This document shows positions 1 through 8,388 of a stretch of DNA of 64,000 bases, piece after piece (position 1 is the first letter of the stretch; every line of letters starts with the position of its first letter). The DNA is taken from assembly GCF_013522705.1 (NCBI RefSeq), contig NZ_JAAMRE010000020.1, positions 1 to 64,000 of the forward strand, in the 5' to 3' direction. The notes under the pieces are model-generated. The model was not told where the DNA came from. It was given only the letters and a program-made list of their open reading frames with translations, and did no database searches. Source of the stretch: Pseudomonas lurida. GTDB taxonomy: Bacteria; Pseudomonadota; Gammaproteobacteria; Pseudomonadales; Pseudomonadaceae. The translations under genes were made by a program, and so were the position numbers.

Positions 1-486
1 ACCACTTACACCGCCGGCCAAACCGCCGTCATTACAGGCGTTGGTTCGATCACCATCGGTGCCAACGGTGCGTATACCTTCACCCCGGTTAAAGACTTCA
101 ACGGCGACGTCCCACAGATCGGCTACACCACCAACACCGGCTCCAGCAGCACGCTGAATGTGAACATCGTGGCGGTCGATGATCCGAGTGTTCTTAAGGC
201 TGATACCGGCAGTGCGCAGGAAGACACCGTTGCCACCGGCAACGTGCTGACCAACGACAGCGACGTGGACAACGTGTTGACCGTGGCGAGCTTCAACGTC
301 GGTGGCACCACTTACACCGCCGGCCAAACCGCCGTCATTACAGGCGTTGGTTCGATCACCATCGGTGCCAACGGTGCGTATACCTTCACCCCGGTTAAAG
401 ACTTCAACGGCGACGTCCCACAGATCGGCTACACCACCAACACCGGCTCCAGCAGCACGCTCAATGTGAACATCGTGGCGGTCAAC
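1..486 (+). repeat. 306-bp tandem repeat inside lapA
   Basis: Bases 1-180 recur at 307-486 with only a few differences: ctgaat versus ctcaat near 160/466, and gtcgat versus gtcaac at the end. The period is 306 bp, or 102 codons, so at least 1.6 units are visible and more are likely to the left. Each unit encodes a cadherin/Bap-like domain beginning near EDTVATGNVLTNDSDVDN. Confidence 0.95.
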
Positions 487-3400
487 GATGCGCCGACGGC
501 AGCCAATGGTGTTGTCGCGAGCAATGAGGACACCTCGGTCGAACTGACCTGGGCGACTTTCGGTGTCAAGGATGTGGACTCGTCCAATCCGAAGGTGGTG
601 TTCACGAGCCTGCCTGCCGGTTCCATCGAGTACAACGTCAACGGCACGTGGGTCAAACTGACGTCGGCGGACCTGAAGACCGATACCTCGGCGGGCAAGG
701 CGTTCAGCCAGTCTGATTTCGATAACCACAACGTGCGTTTCACCCCGGCGGCCAACGAGTCGGGTGACAACAGCTTCGGCGGCACCGGTGTGGGCAACAT
801 GCAAGTCGATTACACCCAGCTGAAGTTTCAGGCTACCGACGGCACTGCCTACAGCGATACCAAGATCATCACTGTGGATATCCACCCGGTGACGGACGTT
901 CCTGTCGTGACGGTCGGCGCATTCAGCGCTGTGCCGACCGGCCTGATCATTCAAACCTGGAGCGGCGGCAACCTGCGCACTGATTTGGGGACCAATGGTA
1001 ACGGGGTGGCCAATTCCAGCGATCTGATCCGCGTGATCGACGCCAAGACCGCCGCCAGCGCGATCACCAGCGGCGTGACCAGCAACGTCAGCAACGGCAA
1101 TGTGGCTGAGGGGACCGCGACCAAAGTGTCCGGCCTGGTCTATATGGAAGCCGGTAAGAGCTACACCTTCACCGGCACCGCCGACGACAGCCTGGCCATT
1201 ACCGTGGGCGGCAAGTTGGTCGCCACCGAAACCTGGAGCAAGGGCAGCGCGATTACCGGCACGGCCTTCACTCCGGCGGAGTCGGGTTACTACACCCTCG
1301 ACATCTACCACTACAACCAGGCCGGCGGCGGCAACTACGACGTCAATGTGTCGATCAACAGCGGCCCGTCGATGTCGCTGGGCAACAGCGGCCTGCAGAC
1401 CTACACCAGCGTGGACGCCTTGAAAGCGGCCGGCGCGGTGCTGGGCGACAGCCATGTGGTCAATGGCGAAGGCTATTACACCGGCTACGTCTACAACCGT
1501 GGCCTGGAAGACACCGCCATCAAGGTCGCGCCGATCACTACCACGTTTGTCGACAACGACGGCTCGGAATCCCACAAGGTGGAAATCAGCGGCCTGCCCG
1601 CCGGCACCGTGATCACTGACGGCACCACGGGCCACAGCTTCACGTCGACCGGCGCATCCACGCTGTACGATGTCAGCACCTGGAACCTGAAGACCCTGAC
1701 GGTTACGCCGTTCAAGGATTCCACCGCCAGCTTCGATATCACCGTGAAAGCGACCGCCAAAGAATTGAGCACCGGCGTTGAAGCGGTCACAACCGGCAAA
1801 GTGAGCATCGTGGTCACTGCCGTCAACGACGCGCCTACCCTGGACCTCAGCACCGCGGACGGTTCTGTCGCCACGGGCTTCAACACTTCATACACCGAGC
1901 GCGGTACCAGCGGCGTTGCGATTACCGGCAACGTGGCCATCAGTGACGTCGACAGCACCCAGATGCAAAGCGCGACCATCACCCTGAAAAACGCGAGTTC
2001 GGGTGACGTGCTCAGCTCCAACCTGGTGGCTGTGGGCGGTACCTACAAAGGTGTCACCGTGACCAGCGTCGGCACGGATGTCAGCGGCAAGATCGTGCTG
2101 ACTCTGTCGGGAGTGGCTGATGCGGCGACCTACAAAGCGTTGCTTGAGTCGTTCCAGTACTCCAGCACCAGCAAGTACCCAGCCATTGGTGAACGCACCA
2201 TCGACATTGCCGTGACTGACAACGAAGGTAGCAACAGCCTGAGTTCGTCGGTAGCGACGACCACCATTACGGTCAAGCCTCAGGTCTACACGCCAGTCAC
2301 GGAAGGCGGTGCGGCGGCGGATACCATTGATCTGGGCTCCAGCTCGGCCAACAACATCGTGGTCGGCGACAAGGGTGGCATCACCACTCCGGGTGCCAAC
2401 TACAACATCGCGTTTATCGTCGACACCTCGGGCAGTATCGAGACGAGCGCGATGACGTCGATCAAGACCCAGCTCTCGAGTATCTTCGATACCTTGATCG
2501 CCAACGCCAAGCTGACGGGGTCCGGCGTGGTGAAAGTGCTGTTGGTCGACTTCGATACCAAGGTTGAATCGCAGGTGTCAGTCAACCTGGCCGACCAGGC
2601 TGCTGCCAAGGCCGCCCTGCAGACAGTGTTGAACAGCATGGCTTCGGGCGACGCGACCAACTACCAGGATGCCTTCAACGCGGCAACTGCCTGGTTCAAG
2701 AGCAATGACGCGACCAGCAACGCCGGTGCAAAAAACCTGACGTATTTCATTACCGACGGTGAGCCGAATGTCTACAACGCTACGTACGACAACATCAGCC
2801 TGGGGTATACCAGCTCTTGGTGGGGGTCCAACGTTACCTTTGACAACAAGGTCAACGCCTACACCTACACCCTGGGCCAGACCACTCCGGTCACTGCAAC
2901 GATCTACGGTCAGACGCAGGTCATTGTCGACAAAGACGGCAAGGTTTACTCGTACGATTCGTACGGCACCAAGAGCTTCGAAGGGTATGTTGTCTCCGAT
3001 GGCCGTGGTGGTTTCGATGTCGCGGGCGCTACCGGCAACTCCGGCCGTTATGATTACGCGCTGGAAAACGCCAAGGCCGCTTACACGGCGCTGACGACTT
3101 CCGTCACGGGTGGGGTTGAGGTACAAGCCATCGGCCTGGGCAACAGCGTCGATAAGGACATGCTTCAGAAGTACTTCGACAGCGACAAGACAGTCAGCAC
3201 CATCGATACCGCGAAGCTGGCCGATACCATTACTGGCCACACGGCCGATACCGGTGCCGACAACGTCTTCGGCGGCTCGGGCAACGACATCATCTTCGGT
3301 GACCTGATCAGCTACAAAGGCCAGGAGGGCGGTGCCGCGCTCAAGGCGTTCGCCGCCGAGAAGCTGTCCACCACCGTCGACCAGATCGATGACCGCAGCT

Positions 3401-3948
3401 TGCATCAGTACATCACTGAACACGTGCAGGACATCGGTGCTCTGGCCAACGCGTCGAACATCTATGGCACCAATGACGGCGGCGATACCCTGATCGGTAA
3501 CGCCGGTAACGACATCCTGTTCGGCCAGGGCGGCAACGACGCTCTCTCCGGCGGCGTCGGCAACGACATCCTGGTGGGCGGCAAAGGTAATGATGTGCTT
3601 AGCGGCGGTGCGGGTGCCGATACCTTCGTGTGGCTCAAGGGCGACACCAACACCAACGGCGGTTTCGATCGCATCACCGACTTCAAGCACGGCGAAGGCG
3701 ACAAGCTGGACCTGTCCGATTTGCTGCAAGGCAATAACGACACCAACCTGGCGAACTATCTGAAGCTATCAACCGATGCTTCGGGCAACTCGACGCTGAG
3801 TGTCAGCAGCACGGGCGCATTCACCGCTTCAGGTGGTGGCACGGCCGATGTCACGATCAAGGTCGATGGCGCGAGCTGGGGCAGTGGCAGCGCCGCGATC
3901 AACAGCCTGATCGCCGGTGGCGACCTGACCGTCAAGCATCACGACTGA
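1..3948 (+). CDS. lapA: Large RTX adhesin LapA, C-terminal part (5' end outside the window)
   Basis: The frame is open from base 1, so this is the last ~1315 residues of a giant adhesin secreted by a type I system and held at the outer membrane. In order: Bap/cadherin-like repeats of 102 residues (to about base 486); further Ig/cadherin-like domains; a PA14-like stretch at about 950-1380 (YTFTGTADDSLAITVGG); a von Willebrand A domain from about 2392 with a MIDAS motif DTSGS at 2422; RTX calcium nonapeptides at about 3256-3303 and 3472-3630 (GGxGNDxLxG); and a C-terminal secretion signal. This end leaves the cell first and carries the adhesive domains, while the N-terminal retention module and LapG cleavage site are not visible. 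The call rests on the domain order and on the adjacent lapD and lapG. The exact family member (LapA or a LapA-like paralogue) cannot be settled without the 5' end. Confidence 0.9.
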   Translation, partial: TTYTAGQTAVITGVGSITIGANGAYTFTPVKDFNGDVPQIGYTTNTGSSSTLNVNIVAVDDPSVLKADTGSAQEDTVATGNVLTNDSDVDNVLTVASFNVGGTTYTAGQTAVITGVGSITIGANGAYTFTPVKDFNGDVPQIGYTTNTGSSSTLNVNIVAVNDAPTAANGVVASNEDTSVELTWATFGVKDVDSSNPKVVFTSLPAGSIEYNVNGTWVKLTSADLKTDTSAGKAFSQSDFDNHNVRFTPAANESGDNSFGGTGVGNMQVDYTQLKFQATDGTAYSDTKIITVDIHPVTDVPVVTVGAFSAVPTGLIIQTWSGGNLRTDLGTNGNGVANSSDLIRVIDAKTAASAITSGVTSNVSNGNVAEGTATKVSGLVYMEAGKSYTFTGTADDSLAITVGGKLVATETWSKGSAITGTAFTPAESGYYTLDIYHYNQAGGGNYDVNVSINSGPSMSLGNSGLQTYTSVDALKAAGAVLGDSHVVNGEGYYTGYVYNRGLEDTAIKVAPITTTFVDNDGSESHKVEISGLPAGTVITDGTTGHSFTSTGASTLYDVSTWNLKTLTVTPFKDSTASFDITVKATAKELSTGVEAVTTGKVSIVVTAVNDAPTLDLSTADGSVATGFNTSYTERGTSGVAITGNVAISDVDSTQMQSATITLKNASSGDVLSSNLVAVGGTYKGVTVTSVGTDVSGKIVLTLSGVADAATYKALLESFQYSSTSKYPAIGERTIDIAVTDNEGSNSLSSSVATTTITVKPQVYTPVTEGGAAADTIDLGSSSANNIVVGDKGGITTPGANYNIAFIVDTSGSIETSAMTSIKTQLSSIFDTLIANAKLTGSGVVKVLLVDFDTKVESQVSVNLADQAAAKAALQTVLNSMASGDATNYQDAFNAATAWFKSNDATSNAGAKNLTYFITDGEPNVYNATYDNISLGYTSSWWGSNVTFDNKVNAYTYTLGQTTPVTATIYGQTQVIVDKDGKVYSYDSYGTKSFEGYVVSDGRGGFDVAGATGNSGRYDYALENAKAAYTALTTSVTGGVEVQAIGLGNSVDKDMLQKYFDSDKTVSTIDTAKLADTITGHTADTGADNVFGGSGNDIIFGDLISYKGQEGGAALKAFAAEKLSTTVDQIDDRSLHQYITEHVQDIGALANASNIYGTNDGGDTLIGNAGNDILFGQGGNDALSGGVGNDILVGGKGNDVLSGGAGADTFVWLKGDTNTNGGFDRITDFKHGEGDKLDLSDLLQGNNDTNLANYLKLSTDASGNSTLSVSSTGAFTASGGGTADVTIKVDGASWGSGSAAINSLIAGGDLTVKHHD

Positions 3949-3957
3949 TCCTGCGGC

Positions 3958-3983
3958 GGCGCCAATCTTTCGGGATTGGCGCC
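3958..3983 (+). terminator. Hairpin after lapA
   Basis: A 10-bp perfect stem GGCGCCAATC / GATTGGCGCC with a six-base loop starts 9 bases after the lapA stop. No T-run follows, so intrinsic termination is only possible; it may instead protect the 3' end. Confidence 0.5.
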
Positions 3984-4072
3984 CCTTGGGCATCAGCGTC
4001 GGGAAAATGTGTGTAATCTCTGCAGAGGCCGCGCGCGGCACCTGCAGGGATTTTTTTATTGGGAGAACGTTG

Positions 4073-4411
4073 ATGTTCTACGTGCAACGCGATCAGAACA
4101 ACGCTTTGGTGCGCGTCGAGGCGCAGGCTTACGCCGAAGCCACCGAGACGCTACCGGCCGACCATCACGAGATTCAGGCGTGGTTCGCCGACGATGCGGT
4201 CGACAACAGCCTCAAGCAGCTCAAGCAAAGTGACCTTGAGATGATTCGAGTGCTCGATGACCTGATCCAGGTCTTGATCACCAAGAACGTGATGAGCATC
4301 ACTGACCTGCCACCCGCCGCGCAGGTCAAGTTCCTTGAGCGTACCCAGGCCCGGGCGGCGCTGGGCGGGTTGAGCGAACTGATCAATGACGATGAAACCG
4401 GTTTGATCTGA
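4073..4411 (+). CDS. Conserved Pseudomonas small protein (often mislabelled tryptophan synthase beta-like)
   Basis: 112 residues starting MFYVQRDQNNALVRVEAQ, preceded by gggag at 4061. The ATG at 4073 is preferred over upstream in-frame starts because of this ribosome binding site. The protein is acidic, soluble and mostly helical in appearance, with no signal peptide or membrane segment. Homologues in Pseudomonas often carry the name tryptophan synthase subunit beta-like, but it has no PLP-binding lysine motif and is a quarter of TrpB's length, so that name should not be read as a function. It lies between lapA and lapD, converging on lapD. Its function is unknown. Confidence 0.8.
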   Translation: MFYVQRDQNNALVRVEAQAYAEATETLPADHHEIQAWFADDAVDNSLKQLKQSDLEMIRVLDDLIQVLITKNVMSITDLPPAAQVKFLERTQARAALGGLSELINDDETGLI

Positions 4412-4458
4412 GCCGCGTACGCCTGCTTCACGGCGCGGCCGTCAAGAAGGCTTCGCCG

Positions 4459-6405
4459 CTACTTCCAGGGCGCCGGTTCACCGACCAGTTGGCCTTGCAC
4501 CCCTTCAATGCCCATCTCGCGAATCACGCGCAATTCACCTTCGGTTTCCACGCGCTCGGCAATCAGCGGTAAATCGATGCTGTGAGCGGCACGCTGGATC
4601 GCTTCGATAAAAAACCGCTTGTGGCTTTCCTGATCGATGGTACGGATGTAGCTGCCGTCGATTTTCAAGTACGCCAGGCCCAGGTTCGCCAGGTTGCCGA
4701 TCATGCTGAAACGCCCGCCGAAACGTTGCAGGCCAAGGCTGAAGCCCAGGCTGCGCATGCGTCGGGTCAGGCGCTCCAGTTGTGATTGCTCAGGCACTTG
4801 CTCTTCACCGATCTCCAGCGTCAGGCGCGGTCCCAGCGTGGGATGCTGCGCCAGGCGTTCGAAAACACGCTCCAGCGCCTGAGGGTCGTTCAAGGTGGCG
4901 GCCGACAGGTTCAAGGCCACCGATGGGCTGTGTTGGGTCAGGTGCTTGATCACCAGGTCGAGCATCAGCTGATCAAGGCGCGCGGTCCAGCCGAAGCGCT
5001 CCAGCCACGGCAAAAAGTGGCCCGCCGCGATGGTCTGGCCCTGTGGGTCGAGCAAACGTGACAGCACTTTGTAATGCAGCACCTGCCGGGTATCACTGCT
5101 GCTCACCACCGGTTGGAAAAACAACCGGAAGCGCCCTTGGGTCAGGGCGTTGTCGAGCAAGGTGTGCCAGCTGTGGTGATCGTCGCCGACGGTGCCTTGG
5201 GTCTGGTGTTCCAGGCAGACCCATGTCTGGCCGGTACCGGCTTCGGCCTGGGCCAGCGCCTGGTCGGCCAGCATCAACAAGTCGGCCGAGGCATCGCCCG
5301 GTTTGTACGGTGCCAGCCCGATGTAGGCCACGGTCGGCGTATCGGTGGCGCCCGTTTCATAGAGGCTTTGCAGGGTGTTTTCCAGCGCCTGGGCCAGTTG
5401 CTGCGCTTCATCGCGCACCAGGCCAGGGGCGAGCACGGCGAACTCGCCGCCACGGCTGCGGGTAATCAGGTTCTGGGTTTCGGGGTACTTGGCGCACGTG
5501 CGCACCAGTTGCTGGCTGACGGCCTGCAGCAGTTGGTCGGTGCGTTGCCCGCCCAGGCGCTGGTTGAGGCCGCTCAAGTCGTTGACTCGCAACATCAGCA
5601 GGTAGCCCGAGCTTGCATCCTCAAGGTTGCTGACGCGGGACTGCAACTGCATCTCGAAATAGCGACGGTTGGCCAGGCCCGTAAGGCTGTCCTGATAGGA
5701 CTCTACCCGCAGCTTCTCGCTGCGCTCGGTCTGTTCATGGAACAGCGCCTTGAGCTTCTCCACCATCTGGTTCATGGCCTGCACCACTCGGCGCAGCTCA
5801 GGGGTGCGGGGCAGGTCGGGCAAGCTCAGGAACTCACGACGGGCGATGGCATGGGACTGCTCGACCATATAATCCAGCGGCTTCAATTGACGCCGCAGCA
5901 ACAGCGCGCCCAGTACCGCGCTCACCGCGCCGCAGAGCAGCAGCCAGCCGAGGCTCCCCAACGCGCTTTGCCACAGCTTGGCCAGCGCGAACATTGGGTG
6001 GCTGACCACCTCCACCCGCGCCGCCTGCTGCCAGCCACGGCTGACGATGGCATCGCCGCCGGCCGGGGCCAGGCCGATCATCTTCACGAACCACGCTGGG
6101 ACGCTGCTGGCGTCCGGCTCGGCGGCGCGCTCCACCAGTACCTGGTTGGTGCTCAGGTCCACCACGCGGATGCTGGCGTAATAGCCGCTGTCGAAGATCG
6201 AACTGACCATCAGTTCGGTCATTGCCGGGTCATCGATATTCGGTGTCAACGACAGCGCCAGCGCGGTGGCGGCGTCCTGGGCGTGGGAGCGCAGCTGATT
6301 GACGTACTGGGTACGCGAACTTTCCAGGCTGACGAAGAAGCTACCGCTGAACGCGACCACCAGGAACACGCAGATAGCGATCAGCAATTGTTTGAACAGT
6401 GACAT
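4459..6405 (-). CDS. lapD: LapD, inner-membrane c-di-GMP receptor controlling LapG
   Basis: 648 residues: TM helix near 5-27, periplasmic sensor domain to about 150, second TM at about 153-170, HAMP, then degenerate GGDEF and EAL domains. The GGDEF site reads RGGEF (318-322), and the EAL position reads KVL (446-448, HYKVLSRL), so neither synthesis nor hydrolysis of c-di-GMP is expected. In the known system, c-di-GMP bound to the EAL domain drives an inside-out change that makes the periplasmic domain capture LapG and so spare LapA. It lies downstream of lapG with an 11-base gap and an aggag ribosome binding site (minus strand) before the ATG, consistent with a lapG-lapD operon. Confidence 0.95.
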   Translation of the reverse strand: MSLFKQLLIAICVFLVVAFSGSFFVSLESSRTQYVNQLRSHAQDAATALALSLTPNIDDPAMTELMVSSIFDSGYYASIRVVDLSTNQVLVERAAEPDASSVPAWFVKMIGLAPAGGDAIVSRGWQQAARVEVVSHPMFALAKLWQSALGSLGWLLLCGAVSAVLGALLLRRQLKPLDYMVEQSHAIARREFLSLPDLPRTPELRRVVQAMNQMVEKLKALFHEQTERSEKLRVESYQDSLTGLANRRYFEMQLQSRVSNLEDASSGYLLMLRVNDLSGLNQRLGGQRTDQLLQAVSQQLVRTCAKYPETQNLITRSRGGEFAVLAPGLVRDEAQQLAQALENTLQSLYETGATDTPTVAYIGLAPYKPGDASADLLMLADQALAQAEAGTGQTWVCLEHQTQGTVGDDHHSWHTLLDNALTQGRFRLFFQPVVSSSDTRQVLHYKVLSRLLDPQGQTIAAGHFLPWLERFGWTARLDQLMLDLVIKHLTQHSPSVALNLSAATLNDPQALERVFERLAQHPTLGPRLTLEIGEEQVPEQSQLERLTRRMRSLGFSLGLQRFGGRFSMIGNLANLGLAYLKIDGSYIRTIDQESHKRFFIEAIQRAAHSIDLPLIAERVETEGELRVIREMGIEGVQGQLVGEPAPWK

Positions 6406-6416
6406 CGTAGCTCCTG

Positions 6417-7109
6417 TTAATTATCCGAACCGGTCGGAAACCCTTCGGCGGTCATTTTCTTCAACACATCCTGCCAACGCGACAGACGCTTGGTATCACC
6501 GACTTTCTTGTTGCCCGTTGCGCCGGTCAGCCACAGCCCTTCGCCGTTGAAGGCATACACCGGCAGCAGGTCAGGACGTTGGCTGGCCGGCAGAATCGGG
6601 TCCATCAGGCTGTCCAGCACCAAAGGCATGGCCTCGGGGCTTGAATAGTAGGTCAGTACCATATGCGCACGATTCTGGCGCAAGGCCTTGACGTAGGTAA
6701 TGCGCAGTTTCTCGGCCGGTACGCCCAGATGACGCAGGCTGAAGTATTTGGCGATGGCATAGTCTTCACAATCGCCGGCGCCTTTCCACAAGGACTGAAT
6801 GGGCGTCGCCCAATAATCCACCTCGTGCCACAGGTCGATATCTTCTTCGTAGTGCAACTGACGGTTGAAGAACAAGTTGACCACTTTGAGTTGTTCGCTC
6901 TCGCTGACCTGCTTCTGCGTGGCCAGCAGCTGTTGCCAGGCATCGATGCGCTGCCGCCCCGCGCCCAATGGTCCGTACAACGCTTCGGCTTTGCGGCTGA
7001 TCTGGCTGAAATCCCAGTCGGCGAGTAAGTCGCCCAGCAGCCCACCGCCCAACACCACCGTGATGGCGAGGCTGTAGAGGAACCGCGAGAGTTTGAAGCG
7101 TATCGCCAC
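6417..7109 (-). CDS. lapG: LapG, periplasmic calcium-dependent cysteine protease
   Basis: 230 residues of the bacterial transglutaminase-like cysteine protease family. The N-terminus (MAIRFKLSRFLYSLAITVVLGG) is a signal anchor. The catalytic triad is C114 in GDCEDYA, H149 in NRAHMVL and D166 in VLDSLMD; the 35- and 17-residue spacings match what I know of the family. LapG cuts LapA near its N-terminus, releasing it from the cell when c-di-GMP is low. The frame is open well upstream, but the GTG at 7109 gives the usual family length and puts the signal sequence at the N-terminus. It is cotranscribed with lapD. Confidence 0.92.
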   Translation of the reverse strand: MAIRFKLSRFLYSLAITVVLGGGLLGDLLADWDFSQISRKAEALYGPLGAGRQRIDAWQQLLATQKQVSESEQLKVVNLFFNRQLHYEEDIDLWHEVDYWATPIQSLWKGAGDCEDYAIAKYFSLRHLGVPAEKLRITYVKALRQNRAHMVLTYYSSPEAMPLVLDSLMDPILPASQRPDLLPVYAFNGEGLWLTGATGNKKVGDTKRLSRWQDVLKKMTAEGFPTGSDN

Positions 7110-7399
7110 TGCGCTTACCCAAAACGTGCAGCCTGGAAGGTGTCGCAATGGTGCGGGGATGGCGGGTAAAAAACAATGGCACGATGAAATCACCGCCCAG
7201 CAAATGACGGTATTTTTCGTCAGTAAATTGGCAGTTTTCCGCTCGTCTGAAAGGCTGATGGTTTTTTGATCAAAATAATGACACTTCATTGGGCCTGACC
7301 CAGAATGCAGCCCATAACATGCTGACAAGAATACGTACGGGCAGACCTGATTGGCCGACCTTTCACGTCTTCCAACGGCGCTGCGAAGGAGCCCCGGCC

Positions 7400-8359
7400 A
7401 TGAGCCGCACCGATGATTTATTTGCCTTGTTCGGCAACAGCGTTTCCCGTGACCCGAAGGGCAAAAATGCGCGGCTGCACTTTTTCGGCAGTATTCCATT
7501 TGATGACGGCACCCGCGTGAACCGTGAAGATGGCTCGCGCATCCACCCTCATGGGACTCACGGTAATCCGTCATCCTCGCATGTCGAAGCCGCCCCGTTG
7601 CGCGCTACCGTGGTGGCTGTGGTCTCGGTTAATGGCGGCGTGGGTCGTAGCACGCTGGTCACGGCATTGAGCAGCGGCTTGCAACGCCTGGGTGAGTCGG
7701 TCGTGGCAGTGGACCTGGACCCGCAAAACGCGTTGCGCCAGCACTTCGGCGTTGATCACCTGCGGCCCGGTGTGGGGCGCAGCAGCCTGCTCAACGCGCC
7801 GTGGACCACTGCCTTGCAAGCGGGGTTCGCCGGTTGCCAGGTGATCCCTTTCGGCGAAACCGACAGTCGCCAGAAGGAAGGCCTGCAGCGCTGGCTCACG
7901 CGCGAGCCGGCCTGGTTGGCCGAGCACCTCTCGGCCATGGGGCTGAGCGCAGGCCACACGGTGATCATCGATACGCCTGCCGGTAACAATGTATATGTGC
8001 ATCAAGCCCTGAGCGTGGCCGACATCGTGTTGGTGATCGCCCAGCCGAATGCCGCTTGCCTGGGTACTCAGGATCAGTTGGACGCCCTGTTGACGCCCTA
8101 CCTTGAGCGGGCGCGCGCGCCACGTTGCCACTTCGTGATCAATCAACTGGATGAGCACTCGGCGTTTAACCGAGAGATGCTCGAAGCCTTCAAGCTGCGT
8201 CGCAGGACGAGCCCCTCGGTGGTCGTGCGCGGCGACGCGCTCATCAGCCAAGCCCTGGCCTTTGCCACCGACCCGCTGGATAACGCAGCGTCCAGCCCGG
8301 CAGCTGCCGATATCAATGAGTTGTGCCGGTTATTGATCGCGCTCAAAAGAGCCGCGTAG
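7400..8359 (+). CDS. Orphan BcsQ/YhjQ-like MinD-family ATPase with degenerate P-loop
   Basis: 319 residues; start ATG at 7400 with gaagga at 7385-7390. About 68 polar residues precede a MinD/ParA-type domain. The deviant Walker A motif reads NGGVGRST (residues 78-85): the signature lysine is N and the P-loop lysine is R. The switch region reads VDLDPQNALRQHFG and the Walker B-like strand HTVIIDTPAG. This resembles BcsQ/YhjQ (and WssA-type) proteins that accompany cellulose synthase, where the P-loop is also atypical, but no bcs or wss synthase gene lies in this window. It is divergent from lapG. A role in polar placement of a surface machine is inference. It could equally be an unrelated MinD-like regulator. 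Confidence 0.75.
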   Translation: MSRTDDLFALFGNSVSRDPKGKNARLHFFGSIPFDDGTRVNREDGSRIHPHGTHGNPSSSHVEAAPLRATVVAVVSVNGGVGRSTLVTALSSGLQRLGESVVAVDLDPQNALRQHFGVDHLRPGVGRSSLLNAPWTTALQAGFAGCQVIPFGETDSRQKEGLQRWLTREPAWLAEHLSAMGLSAGHTVIIDTPAGNNVYVHQALSVADIVLVIAQPNAACLGTQDQLDALLTPYLERARAPRCHFVINQLDEHSAFNREMLEAFKLRRRTSPSVVVRGDALISQALAFATDPLDNAASSPAAADINELCRLLIALKRAA

Positions 8360-8388
8360 AGCGCGGTTTATTCGCTTAAGCCAGACGC

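Noticed and set aside
1..486. Possible CRISPR-like repeat
   Set aside because: The period is 306 bp and in frame within lapA; it is a protein repeat with no spacers.
2578..3729. 383-codon open frame opposite lapA
   Set aside because: It runs antisense to the VWA and RTX coding region and shows only composition-driven sequence.
4073..4411. Tryptophan synthase beta subunit
   Set aside because: 112 residues, no PLP lysine motif; the label is a database artefact.
5074..6402. 442-codon open frame opposite lapD
   Set aside because: It is a shadow of the LapD frame, with no ribosome binding site or homology.
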